Positions 1-5,969 of a stretch of DNA of 6,036 bases are shown piece after piece. The translations under genes were made by a program, and so were the position numbers. This stretch comes from Nitrospirota bacterium. GTDB lineage: Bacteria; Nitrospirota; Thermodesulfovibrionia; UBA6902; BMS3Bbin08. Every line of letters begins with the position of its first letter. Position 1 is the first letter of the stretch. The stretch is from positions 1-6,036 of the forward strand of contig DAOVVO010000083.1 in assembly GCA_030637135.1 (NCBI GenBank), written 5' to 3'. The notes beneath the pieces were generated by a model. That model searched no databases. It was not told the origin of the DNA and was given only the letters and a program-made list of their open reading frames with translations.

Positions 1-54
1 GAATTCAAGCCATCGGACCTGGTACAGCAGACTTGCTGACTCATTAAACCTCTA
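1..54 (-). other. Continuation of the valS frame beyond the TAG codon, to the window edge
   Basis: Reading on in the valS frame after the TAG (54-52) gives RFNESASLLYQVRWLEF down to base 1. This matches the expected anticodon-domain block of ValS, typically (E)YRFNEAA..LYQF.WHEF, so the TAG stands where a tyrosine codon (TAT or TAC) is usual, one third-position change away. There is no frameshift. Two other residues also differ from the usual pattern (V where F is normal, L where H is normal). The window starts on GAATTC, an EcoRI site. Together this suggests either poor end-of-read sequence or a recently inactivated or readthrough gene. Confidence 0.75.
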
Positions 55-1956
55 TTCTTCAGGAGATTTGTTTACCTCAGAGGCAACAAGTCCCAACCTG
101 TTGAGACTCCAGCTATCAGCAAGACTCAAATATTCAAGCTCTCTTACGGGTTTGATTTCCTCATGTTCAGATCTGTTCATCAATATGAATCGTGCCGCGT
201 TCCAAATCTTATTAATAAAATGCCTATACCCTTCAACCCTTTTGACTGAGAACTTTATATCCCGTCCCTGTGCAGCAAAAGCCGTGAGGGTAAATCTGAA
301 GGCATCAGTTCCATATGTTTCAGTCATCTCAAGCGGATCAATCACATTACCCTTTGATTTGCTCATTTTCTGACCTTCGGCGTCCCTGATAAGCGCATGA
401 ATATAGGTATACTTAAATGGCTGCGCCTTCATGAATTTCAGGCCCATCATTATCATCCGAGCCACCCAGAAGAACAGGATGTCAAAACCTGTTATTAAAA
501 CATCAGTCGGATAAAAGGTCTTGAGGTCATCAGTCTCATCAGGCCAGCCAAGGGTTGAGAAAGGCCAGAGAGCTGAGGAAAACCATGTATCAAGTACATC
601 CTCATCCTGGACTAATTTTTTGGAAGCACAATACGGGCATACACGGGGTACATCAGTAGTTACAATAGTCCCGCTCCGCTCTTTACATTCCGCACTGAGC
701 ATTTCTTTGCAATACCAAACAGGAATTCTGTGTCCCCACCATATCTGTCTGGAAATACACCAGTCTTTTATGTTTGCCATCCAGTCAAAATAGCTGTTTT
801 CCCATGCAGAGGGAATAATCTTTGTCCTGCCGTCCCGAACAGCCTCCATTGCTTTTTCAGCAAGGGGTTTTATTTTTACAAACCACTGTTTAGAAAGATA
901 GGGTTCAATAACGGTTTTACATCTATAGCAGTGTCCCACTGCCAGGGTATGCTCTTGTGTATTGACAAGAAGTCCTGACCCTTCTAAATCCTGTAGAATA
1001 TTTTTTCTACATTGAAACCTGTCCTGTCCCTGATAGGGGCCTGCCTGTTCTGACATCGTGCCATCACCAGTCATTATGTTTACAAAAGGCAAATTATGTC
1101 TTTGAGCGATTTCAAAGTCATTCGGGTCATGAGCGGGTGTTACCTTTACAGCCCCCGTTCCAAATGATGCATCTACAAATTTATCTACAATTACAGGTAT
1201 CTCTCTGTTTAAAACAGGAAGACTTACTGTTTTACCAACGATATCCTTGTATCGCTCATCTTCCGGATTTACTGCAACAGCAGTGTCACCAAGAAGCGTT
1301 TCAGGTCTTGTAGTGGCAACGACGACATGTCCTTTATCATCCTTGAATTTATATTTTATATAATACAGCTTACCTTGCTTCTCTTCATGTTCTACTTCAA
1401 GGTCTGACAGGGCAGTATGGCACCGTGGACACCAGTTGATGATATAATCCCCTCTGTATATGAGCCCTTCTCCATAGAGCCTTATGAATACCTCTCTTAC
1501 TGCTCTGGATAATCCTTCGTCAAGGGTAAACCGTTCACGGCTCCAATCACATGAAGCACCCAAACGTTTCAGCTGGTGTTTTATTCTATCCCCATACTGT
1601 TCTTTCCATTCCCAGACTTTTTTAATAAAGGCTTCTCTTCCGAGTGTATGCCTGCTCTGCCCCTGCGCATTGAGTTCTTTTTCTACTACATTCTGTGTTG
1701 CAATACCCGCATGGTCTGTGCCCGGGAGCCAGAGTGTATTAAACCCTGACATCCTTTTCCACCTGATGATTATGTCCTGGAGTGTTACGTCAAGGGCATG
1801 TCCTATATGAAGAGAACCTGTAACATTCGGCGGGGGTATGACTATGCAAAAAGAAGGTTTACTGCTTTGAGAGTCAGCACGAAACAAATTCTTTTGGAGC
1901 CAGAGATTATACCACTTTTCCTCGATGCCCTTTGGGTCATAACTTTTTTCAATCAT
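52..1956 (-). CDS. valS: Valyl-tRNA synthetase, N-terminal 634 residues, ended by an in-frame TAG
   Basis: Cytoplasmic class Ia aminoacyl-tRNA synthetase that joins valine to tRNA-Val using ATP and hydrolyses mischarged Thr-tRNA. Seen: the family's PPPNVTG segment followed by HIGH at residues 50-53; the WLPGTDHAG block (about 76-84); the CP1 editing domain from about 190 to 350, with TTRPETLLGDTAV (215-227) and the AHDPNDFE block (275-282); the WWGHRIP block (406-412); KMSKS at 530-534; and the start of the anticodon-binding domain (LADSWSLNRL, 612-621). Cysteine pairs CPRC (176-179), CYRC (343-346) and CPYC (440-443) look like zinc knuckles. The ATG at 1956 is the first possible start, because an in-frame TGA lies two codons upstream; Shine-Dalgarno spacing is poor (GAG only 2 nt away, a purine run about 15 nt away). 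The family is usually about 870-950 residues, so roughly 240 C-terminal residues are missing. The frame is interrupted by TAG at 54-52, yet ValS-like sequence continues beyond it. Identity is certain; whether the gene is really broken is open. Confidence 0.96.
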   Translation of the reverse strand: MIEKSYDPKGIEEKWYNLWLQKNLFRADSQSSKPSFCIVIPPPNVTGSLHIGHALDVTLQDIIIRWKRMSGFNTLWLPGTDHAGIATQNVVEKELNAQGQSRHTLGREAFIKKVWEWKEQYGDRIKHQLKRLGASCDWSRERFTLDEGLSRAVREVFIRLYGEGLIYRGDYIINWCPRCHTALSDLEVEHEEKQGKLYYIKYKFKDDKGHVVVATTRPETLLGDTAVAVNPEDERYKDIVGKTVSLPVLNREIPVIVDKFVDASFGTGAVKVTPAHDPNDFEIAQRHNLPFVNIMTGDGTMSEQAGPYQGQDRFQCRKNILQDLEGSGLLVNTQEHTLAVGHCYRCKTVIEPYLSKQWFVKIKPLAEKAMEAVRDGRTKIIPSAWENSYFDWMANIKDWCISRQIWWGHRIPVWYCKEMLSAECKERSGTIVTTDVPRVCPYCASKKLVQDEDVLDTWFSSALWPFSTLGWPDETDDLKTFYPTDVLITGFDILFFWVARMIMMGLKFMKAQPFKYTYIHALIRDAEGQKMSKSKGNVIDPLEMTETYGTDAFRFTLTAFAAQGRDIKFSVKRVEGYRHFINKIWNAARFILMNRSEHEEIKPVRELEYLSLADSWSLNRLGLVASEVNKSPEE

Positions 1957-1993
1957 AGCTCAATGTGTTCGCTCTCTTCTTTTTAGTTTCTGG

Positions 1994-2023
1994 ATTATAA
2001 GGATTCAAGGTGCAAGGGGTCAA
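1994..2023 (-). promoter_or_regulatory. Sigma-70-type promoter for valS
   Basis: On the minus strand a -35 box TTGACC (2023-2018) is followed after 18 bp by a perfect -10 box TATAAT (1999-1994). Transcription would start near 1987 and give a leader of about 30 nt before the valS ATG at 1956. The -35 matches the TTGACA consensus at five of six positions. The presence of this promoter suggests that valS can be expressed independently of mutS, which ends 206 bp upstream. Confidence 0.6.
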
Positions 2024-2025
2024 GG
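2001..2025. repeat. Degenerate short tandem CAAGG/CCTTG repeat
   Basis: The plus strand reads GGATTCAAGG, TGCAAGG, GGTCAAGG in succession: three CAAGG cores (2006-2010, 2013-2017, 2021-2025) spaced 7 to 8 bp apart. On the minus strand the copies are CCTTGACC, CCTTGCA and CCTTGAATCC. The element is short and imperfect, and it overlaps the -35 box and spacer of the proposed valS promoter. Confidence 0.45.
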
Positions 2026-2095
2026 ATGCGAGTTACGTGCACAGTGTTTATACGCTCTAAGCCCTTCGAATATCAAATAAGGATGATCTGACAGC

Positions 2096-2110
2096 ATATA
2101 TATATATATA
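2096..2110. repeat. (AT)n dinucleotide tract
   Basis: Fifteen bases of uninterrupted alternating A and T, followed by AAA, lie in the mutS-valS gap about 55 bp beyond the mutS stop. It is a simple-sequence tract and a possible slippage site. No gene depends on its length, and no convincing rho-independent terminator for mutS accompanies it. Confidence 0.7.
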
Positions 2111-2162
2111 AAATTCACCTCTATATTGGAATCCCTGAATTCTTATCTAAGGATAGAGTTAT

Positions 2163-4763
2163 TCATTCTTCCCTGTTTGAGAGTTTCCTCCTCATTTCAT
2201 AAAGTTTGTTAAGGGCCTCAATCGGGGTCATACTCAGGATATCAAGCCCGAGAATTTCTTTTATCACAGGGTCTGCCTGAGTAGTGAAAAGGTCTAACTG
2301 TCCCCTCCTTGAAACCTCCGGTGACTCTGATTCCTCGGTATATGCAAGTTTAGGAGCACCGAGCTCATTGAGTTCTCCCTTTTCGAGATTTGATAATATT
2401 TCTTTTGCTCTTTTTATTGTATCTTCAGGAAGCCCCGCAAGTCTCGCCACTTGAATGCCATAACTCTTATCAGCAGGTCCTTCCTCAATCCTCCTGAGAA
2501 AAATTATCTCATCACCCCATTCTTTTACAGCTACATTTAAATTCTTTATACCATCAAAACATAATGCAAGTTCTGTGAGTTCGTGATAATGAGTTGCAAA
2601 CAGTGTTCTTGCCTTTAAAGTCTTTGCAATATACTCCACAACAGACCACGCAATGCTTATTCCGTCAAATGTACTGGTGCCTCTTCCTATCTCATCAAGC
2701 AGTATAAGGCTTCTCCCGGTTGCATTGTTCAGTATGTTGGCTGTTTCAATCATTTCCACCATAAAGGTGCTCTGTCCTCTGGTTATTACGTCAGAGGCGC
2801 CTATTCTTGTAAATATTCTGTCTACAACGCCGATTCTTGCTTCTTTAGCCGGGACAAAACTGCCTGTCTGTGCCAGTAAAACAATTAAAGCAATCTGTCT
2901 CATATAGGTAGACTTTCCAGCCATATTGGGTCCGGTTATTATTATTATGTTGTCCGAACTTCTATCGATAAGTATATTATTAGGGATAAATTTTTCACTG
3001 TATGAGAGCCTTTCAACAACCGGATGCCTTCCTTCAGAAATCTGTATTACATCTCCGTTGTCCACCACAGGCCTTTCATATTTGTATGTGCCCGCAACAG
3101 ATGCAAAACTCTGGAGTATATCAAGCTCGGCAAGTGCTGATGATGTTCTATGAAGTCTTTCAACTTCCTGAGAAATGCCGCTTCTTATGCTGACAAAAAG
3201 CTCATACTCAAGGTTTTTCAGCCTTTCTTCAGCTCCCAGCACCTTTGCCTCATACTCTTTAAGCTCATGGGTTATAAATCTTTCACCATTAACAAGCGTT
3301 TGTTTTCTAATGTAATCGTCAGGGACTTTAGAAATATGGGTTTTTGTCACTTCAATATAATATCCAAAGATTTTGTTATACCCCACTTTCAATGATGGTA
3401 TTCCTGTCTTCTGCCTCTCTTGTGCCTGAAGAGAAGCTATAAAATCTTTTCCGCTCCCGCTTATCTTTCTTAATTCATCAATATCGACATTGAACCCTTG
3501 TTTTATTATGCCTCCGTCCTTCAAATTGAAAGGGGGGTTTTCTGTAATTGATTTTTCTATAACGGACTGAACATCAGAAAGTACATCTATCTTTTCATAT
3601 AATGACCTGAGCTTTTTATCTTCATATTCCTGAACCATGGTTTTTAGTTCAGGCAGCACAAGGAGTGAATTTTTTAATGAGAAAAGATCCCTTGCATTTG
3701 CGGATTCATTGTCTATCTTAGATGTAAGACGTCCAATGTCTGAAATATGTTTTAAAAGATTCTGAACTTTTGAAAGCCTCGTTGTATCCTCCATCAGCGA
3801 GCTCACGGCATCCTGCCTTTGCTTTATAATCTCAAAATCAAGCAGGGGATTCAAAAGCCACATTCTGAAGAGTCTTCCTCCCATTGAAGTCAGCGTTTTA
3901 TCAACAGCCCAGAGGAGACTTCCCTCTTTTTCACCCTCTCTCACACTCTTAGTAATTTCAAGGTTTTTCTGCGTAATAGCATCCAGTAACATATGTGATT
4001 CACGTCTGAGAATACCTATTTTTTTAAAAGTGATCCTGCACTTTTGCGTATCCTCCAGATAAGTAAGCAGGGCGCCTGCAGCAGAAATAGCAACAACCAT
4101 ACCCTCACACCCATAACCCTCAAGGGACGCAACCCTGAAATTCTTTAAAAGTTTCCGGTAAGCTTCAAGATAGTCAAAATACCAGTCCTCATATGGAGTC
4201 AGATAAAAACCATTCAGGCTGGTAATGATAGAAGAATTACCCTTTAAAGAGAGTGGATAGAGGATTTCTTTTGGCTCAAATCTTGTTATCTCATCATCGA
4301 GACTTCCATGCGACTGGTAAATAAAAAACTCTCCTGTAGTTATGTCTGCAACAGCAAAACCAAAAATATTTTCCTTCTGGGAAAACGCAATAATATAACT
4401 GTTTTCTTTCGGGTTTTCCGGCAGAAATGTTCCCGGTGTAAAAACTTTTACAACCTCTCTTTTGACTAAGCCTTTTGCCTCTTTTGCGTCTTCTACCTGT
4501 TCACAAACTGCTACTTTGTACCCTGACTTAATGAGTTTAGAGATATAGGACTCTGAAGCAAAATAAGGGATCCCGCACATGGGAACTGCATTTTCTTTTC
4601 CTTTATCTCTTGTCGTCAGAGTTATCTGCAGGATCTTTGATGCAGTAACTGCATCCTGTCCAAACATTTCATAGAAATCTCCCAAACGGAAAAATACGAT
4701 AGTATCATGATATTTCCGTTTTATATCGTTATATTGTCTCATTAGGGGGGTTAATTCTGACAT
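2163..4763 (-). CDS. mutS: DNA mismatch repair protein MutS
   Basis: Cytoplasmic mismatch-recognition ATPase that starts methyl-directed or nick-directed mismatch repair, working with MutL and the sliding clamp. At 866 residues it is full length for the MutS1 family. Seen: domain I (about 1-115) with the mismatch-reading Phe-X-Glu, F30-Y31-E32 in LGDFYEMF; connector domain (about 125-245); lever (about 260-560) interrupted by the clamp (about 425-515, including GYNKIFGYYIEV); ATPase domain with Walker A GPNMAGKST (611-619), the STFMVEM signature (665-671), Walker B LILLDE (686-691) followed by GRGTSTFDG, and the FATHYHEL switch (722-729). A QLDLF motif at 822-826 in the C-terminal linker matches the beta-clamp-binding consensus. 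The C-terminus carries the conserved ILSMTPIEALNKLYEMRRKL block (842-861). The ATG at 4763 fits the usual family N-terminus (SELTPLMRQY), although no Shine-Dalgarno sequence is visible in front of it. The gene ends in TGA. No missing residues or frameshifts were seen. Confidence 0.98.
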   Translation of the reverse strand: MSELTPLMRQYNDIKRKYHDTIVFFRLGDFYEMFGQDAVTASKILQITLTTRDKGKENAVPMCGIPYFASESYISKLIKSGYKVAVCEQVEDAKEAKGLVKREVVKVFTPGTFLPENPKENSYIIAFSQKENIFGFAVADITTGEFFIYQSHGSLDDEITRFEPKEILYPLSLKGNSSIITSLNGFYLTPYEDWYFDYLEAYRKLLKNFRVASLEGYGCEGMVVAISAAGALLTYLEDTQKCRITFKKIGILRRESHMLLDAITQKNLEITKSVREGEKEGSLLWAVDKTLTSMGGRLFRMWLLNPLLDFEIIKQRQDAVSSLMEDTTRLSKVQNLLKHISDIGRLTSKIDNESANARDLFSLKNSLLVLPELKTMVQEYEDKKLRSLYEKIDVLSDVQSVIEKSITENPPFNLKDGGIIKQGFNVDIDELRKISGSGKDFIASLQAQERQKTGIPSLKVGYNKIFGYYIEVTKTHISKVPDDYIRKQTLVNGERFITHELKEYEAKVLGAEERLKNLEYELFVSIRSGISQEVERLHRTSSALAELDILQSFASVAGTYKYERPVVDNGDVIQISEGRHPVVERLSYSEKFIPNNILIDRSSDNIIIITGPNMAGKSTYMRQIALIVLLAQTGSFVPAKEARIGVVDRIFTRIGASDVITRGQSTFMVEMIETANILNNATGRSLILLDEIGRGTSTFDGISIAWSVVEYIAKTLKARTLFATHYHELTELALCFDGIKNLNVAVKEWGDEIIFLRRIEEGPADKSYGIQVARLAGLPEDTIKRAKEILSNLEKGELNELGAPKLAYTEESESPEVSRRGQLDLFTTQADPVIKEILGLDILSMTPIEALNKLYEMRRKLSNREE

Positions 4764-4791
4764 AACTGAATAACGTTAAATGCGAAATTCG

Positions 4792-4835
4792 TCTATTATA
4801 TAATGTAACAGAGGACTTAAATCTATAATATAATG
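4792..4835. repeat. Direct pair of 14-bp AT-rich boxes, 30 bp apart
   Basis: TCTATTATATAATG (4792-4805) and TCTATAATATAATG (4822-4835) agree at 13 of 14 positions and are offset by exactly 30 bp, about three helical turns. Each contains one of the two candidate mutS -10 boxes. The pair may be a duplicated promoter, or a binding site for a protein that touches the same helix face twice. The low complexity of the sequence makes chance similarity possible. Confidence 0.5.
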
Positions 4836-4855
4836 GGTTACCTATAGAAAAGCAA
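4795..4855 (-). promoter_or_regulatory. Probable mutS promoter region (two candidate -10 boxes)
   Basis: Candidate P1 has a perfect TATAAT (4800-4795) but only a poor -35 (GATTTA, 4823-4818, 17-bp spacer); its leader would be about 25 nt. Candidate P2 has TTGCTT (4855-4850), a 17-bp spacer and TATATT (4832-4827), with a leader of about 57 nt. Both point at the mutS ATG at 4763. The sequence alone cannot decide which is used, or whether both are. Confidence 0.4.
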
Positions 4856-4918
4856 TCGCTGGTTTTTTAAAGTAAGCATTTCTAAATACGTGACAGGAAA
4901 AATATGATTGAAAGTAGA

Positions 4919-4957
4919 TTCCCCTCTTTGGAAAAGAGGGGTTAGGGGAGATTTTAT
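4919..4957 (+). repeat. REP-like palindromic repeat, copy A
   Basis: A perfect 9-bp stem, CCCCTCTTT (4921-4929) with AAAGAGGGG (4933-4941), closed by a GGA loop, is followed by a conserved-looking tail TTAGGGGAGATTTTA. Repeats of this form (hairpin plus GGGGAGATTT tail) are scattered between genes in many bacteria and are often misread as short proteins containing SPLWKRGVRGD. The copy lies in the mutS upstream gap and pairs with copy B at 4979-5014. Confidence 0.8.
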
Positions 4958-4978
4958 AATAAGTAGAATTTCAATAAC

Positions 4979-5014
4979 AAATCCCCCCTATCCCCCTTTA
5001 CTAAAGGGGGGGAT
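4979..5014 (-). repeat. REP-like palindromic repeat, copy B (inverted to copy A)
   Basis: On the minus strand this has the same layout as copy A: a hairpin of CCCCCTTT with AAAGGGGG (plus-strand arms 4992-4999 and 5003-5010, loop ACT), then the tail TAGGGGGGATTT. That tail is complementary to the tail of copy A at 11 of 12 positions (4943-4954 with 4979-4990). A and B, with 24 bp between their tails, therefore form a BIME-like inverted pair that could fold as two hairpins on a common stem. Confidence 0.75.
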
Positions 5015-5060
5015 AAAGATAGCTACTAAAACTACAATGTGTATCATATTATCAATCACG

Positions 5061-5082
5061 AAAAAGGAAATGCTTCCTTTTT
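5061..5082. terminator. Possible bidirectional terminator hairpin
   Basis: AAAAAGGAA (5061-5069) pairs perfectly with TTCCTTTTT (5074-5082) around an ATGC loop. On either strand the 3' arm ends in a run of Ts, as in a rho-independent terminator, but the stem has only two GC pairs and is weak. On the minus strand it lies about 160 bp beyond the stop of the exported-protein gene and before the mutS promoter, so it could separate these transcripts. Confidence 0.3.
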
Positions 5083-5243
5083 TAAAAAAACTGCAAAAAA
5101 CAGGCAGAAATTAAAACTTACTCATTTTAGTATGTATCTATGATACTGAACAGATATTATTTTAATTATCAATTAATTATATAGTATTTATTAAAGTTTA
5201 TTATTAATATAAATGGCTGGAAAATCGGAGCAGATTGTTATTT
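5083..5243. other. AT-rich intergenic stretch without a recognisable gene
   Basis: This is the right-hand part of the 480-bp gap between mutS and the exported-protein gene. It is strikingly AT-rich, mainly from 5150 to 5215, with many TTAAT/ATTAA runs. No credible coding sequence, tRNA or strong hairpin was seen. It may be spacer DNA; AT-rich DNA of this kind often attracts nucleoid proteins, but nothing here proves that. Confidence 0.5.
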
Positions 5244-5741
5244 TCATTTCATGAGATACGCTTGTCCCTCAATAAGTAAAAAACCCTTCCCCACTTTTTT
5301 TAAAGTTGCACCTTGAGGCCCGCTGACTATAAATTCAGTGGCATTACCGGAAATAGAACCGTGGAGTGTCATATCCTCAACACTGAATGTATCACCTACC
5401 CTTTCACGGTCTATTGTTCCTGTATCGAGAAAAAACGCGGTTTCTATTTTTAAGTTTGGCGCTATCCTGACCCTTTCAACACATGCGAAGCATGCTTTGC
5501 CGCTAACAGTTTTAACAGAAATTCCTTTTAAACTCATTTTCAATGTCCCGGGCTTGTCCCCTTTTTCAAAAAAAACTTCACCTTCTCCTACCGTAACTGA
5601 TATAGACTGAACTTCAACTATCTGCTGTTTTACAAACGGTATTCGTTTTTGTTCAGCAGATTTCAGAGTTGAAATCGAAAATAAACAAATAACTATTAAA
5701 AATGTAAGAAGAAAAAATCTTTTTTCGTGAAATAATTTCAT
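5244..5741 (-). CDS. Small exported protein of unknown function with a CxxC pair
   Basis: I do not recognise a family. From the preferred start the protein has 165 residues. It opens with a clear export signal: charged MKLFHEKR, then a hydrophobic run FFLLTFLIVICLFSIS (9-24). Cleavage could follow S24 (SIS) or A29 (KSA); an uncleaved membrane anchor is also possible. C19 is not in a lipobox, so a lipoprotein is unlikely. The mature part is rich in alternating hydrophobic residues and glycines, as in beta-sheet proteins, and contains C84-F-A-C87, which could form a disulfide or bind metal; no His follows, so it is not a c-type haem site. ATG at 5741 is chosen over the in-frame GTG at 5747 because AAAGAG lies at proper distance before the ATG and nothing similar precedes the GTG. 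It ends in TGA. A role in the periplasm or outer envelope is inferred from the signal only. It stands alone, 480 bp upstream of mutS. Confidence 0.75.
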   Translation of the reverse strand: MKLFHEKRFFLLTFLIVICLFSISTLKSAEQKRIPFVKQQIVEVQSISVTVGEGEVFFEKGDKPGTLKMSLKGISVKTVSGKACFACVERVRIAPNLKIETAFFLDTGTIDRERVGDTFSVEDMTLHGSISGNATEFIVSGPQGATLKKVGKGFLLIEGQAYLMK

Positions 5742-5771
5742 AATCACTCTTTAAAATTAAATTTTTGGATG

Positions 5772-5791
5772 AACCCTACTTTTTAAGGGTT
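5772..5791. other. Small inverted repeat upstream of the exported-protein gene
   Basis: AACCCT (5772-5777) and AGGGTT (5786-5791) form a 6-bp stem with an 8-nt loop, about 30 bp before the ATG at 5741. It could be an operator or leader hairpin for that gene, or the end of a rightward transcript, since TTTTC follows on the plus strand. It is short enough to be chance. No convincing -10/-35 pair was found for the exported-protein gene. Confidence 0.25.
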
Positions 5792-5829
5792 TTCGCGTAA
5801 TCGAATGTGTCATTTTTACATTATCCCTT

Positions 5830-5846
5830 CCCCTCTATGTTAAAGA
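5830..5846 (+). repeat. Possible decayed copy of the REP-like repeat
   Basis: CCCCTCTATGTTAAAGA resembles the first part of copy A (CCCCTCTTTGGAAAAGA), but the closing GGGG arm and the tail are absent and it is followed by CTCCC. It lies just 14 bp before the composite copy starting at 5861. It may be a remnant, or a chance match in C- and T-rich DNA. Confidence 0.35.
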
Positions 5847-5877
5847 CTCCCTATATTTATCCCCTCTTTGGCAAAGT

Positions 5878-5907
5878 CGGAGCGACCCTTCGCGGAGACC
5901 CGCTTCG
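5878..5907 (+). repeat. Two 15-bp GC-rich tandem units inside the composite repeat
   Basis: CGGAGCGACCCTTCG (5878-5892) is followed directly by CGGAGACCCGCTTCG (5893-5907). Both begin CGGAG and end TTCG with ACCC between; they differ by moving a CG/GC pair from one side of ACCC to the other, so the unit length is kept at 15 bp. The next bases (GGAGGGGCTTG) resemble a third, more diverged unit. Confidence 0.5.
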
Positions 5908-5918
5908 GGAGGGGCTTG

Positions 5919-5950
5919 CCCCGTTAGATGGAAAAGCTTATCTAACGGGG
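5919..5950. repeat. Perfect 11-bp hairpin within the composite repeat
   Basis: CCCCGTTAGAT (5919-5929) and ATCTAACGGGG (5940-5950) pair perfectly around the 10-nt loop GGAAAAGCTT. Three further pairs, two of them wobble, extend the base in RNA. A competing smaller hairpin, GGGG-CTTG-CCCC (5911-5922), shares its left arm. No T-run follows, so it does not look like an intrinsic terminator; a repeat-family palindrome is the better reading. Confidence 0.7.
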
Positions 5951-5969
5951 TGAAGGGAGAATTATTAAA

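Larger units (their letters stand above)
5861..5959 (+). repeat. Composite REP-like repeat split by about 70 bp of GC-rich sequence
   Basis: The left part, CCCCTCTTTGGCAAAG (5861-5876), is the front of the same hairpin as copy A. The expected closing GGGG and tail (GGGGTGAAGGGAGAATTATT) appear only from 5947. Between them lie about 70 bp, much richer in GC than the surroundings, made of two 15-bp tandem units and a second hairpin (5919-5950). Either a small element entered a REP copy, or two repeat families with the same tail were fused. Confidence 0.6.

Noticed and set aside
52..54. Recoded TAG (alternative code or pyrrolysine)
   Set aside because: One TAG at an unreliable window edge, in a position that normally holds tyrosine, is better explained by a base error or mutation. 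No supporting tRNA or further in-frame TAG was seen.
68..1986. Several plus-strand open frames opposite valS (for example 68-373, 521-793, 1484-1810)
   Set aside because: They are antisense shadows of an unmistakable valS frame and show no family motifs.
2096..2162. Rho-independent terminator after mutS
   Set aside because: Only weak imperfect pairings (ATCCT with GGGAT) were found and the AT tract does not follow a stable stem.
2653..3395. Plus-strand open frames opposite mutS
   Set aside because: They overlap the conserved MutS clamp, lever and ATPase regions in antisense and show no recognisable domains.
4919..5014. CRISPR-like array from repeated C- and G-rich palindromes
   Set aside because: There are only two copies here, in opposite orientation, with no uniform spacers and no cas genes.
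4908..5114. A 68-codon plus-strand open frame across the mutS upstream gap
   Set aside because: Its peptide is simply the translation of the two REP-like repeats (the SPLWKRGVRGD and PPYPPLLKGG patterns) plus AT-rich spacer. Such peptides arise wherever these repeats happen to be open.
5481..5510. c-type haem-binding site in the exported protein
   Set aside because: The CFAC pair is followed by Val, not the His that a CxxCH haem site needs.
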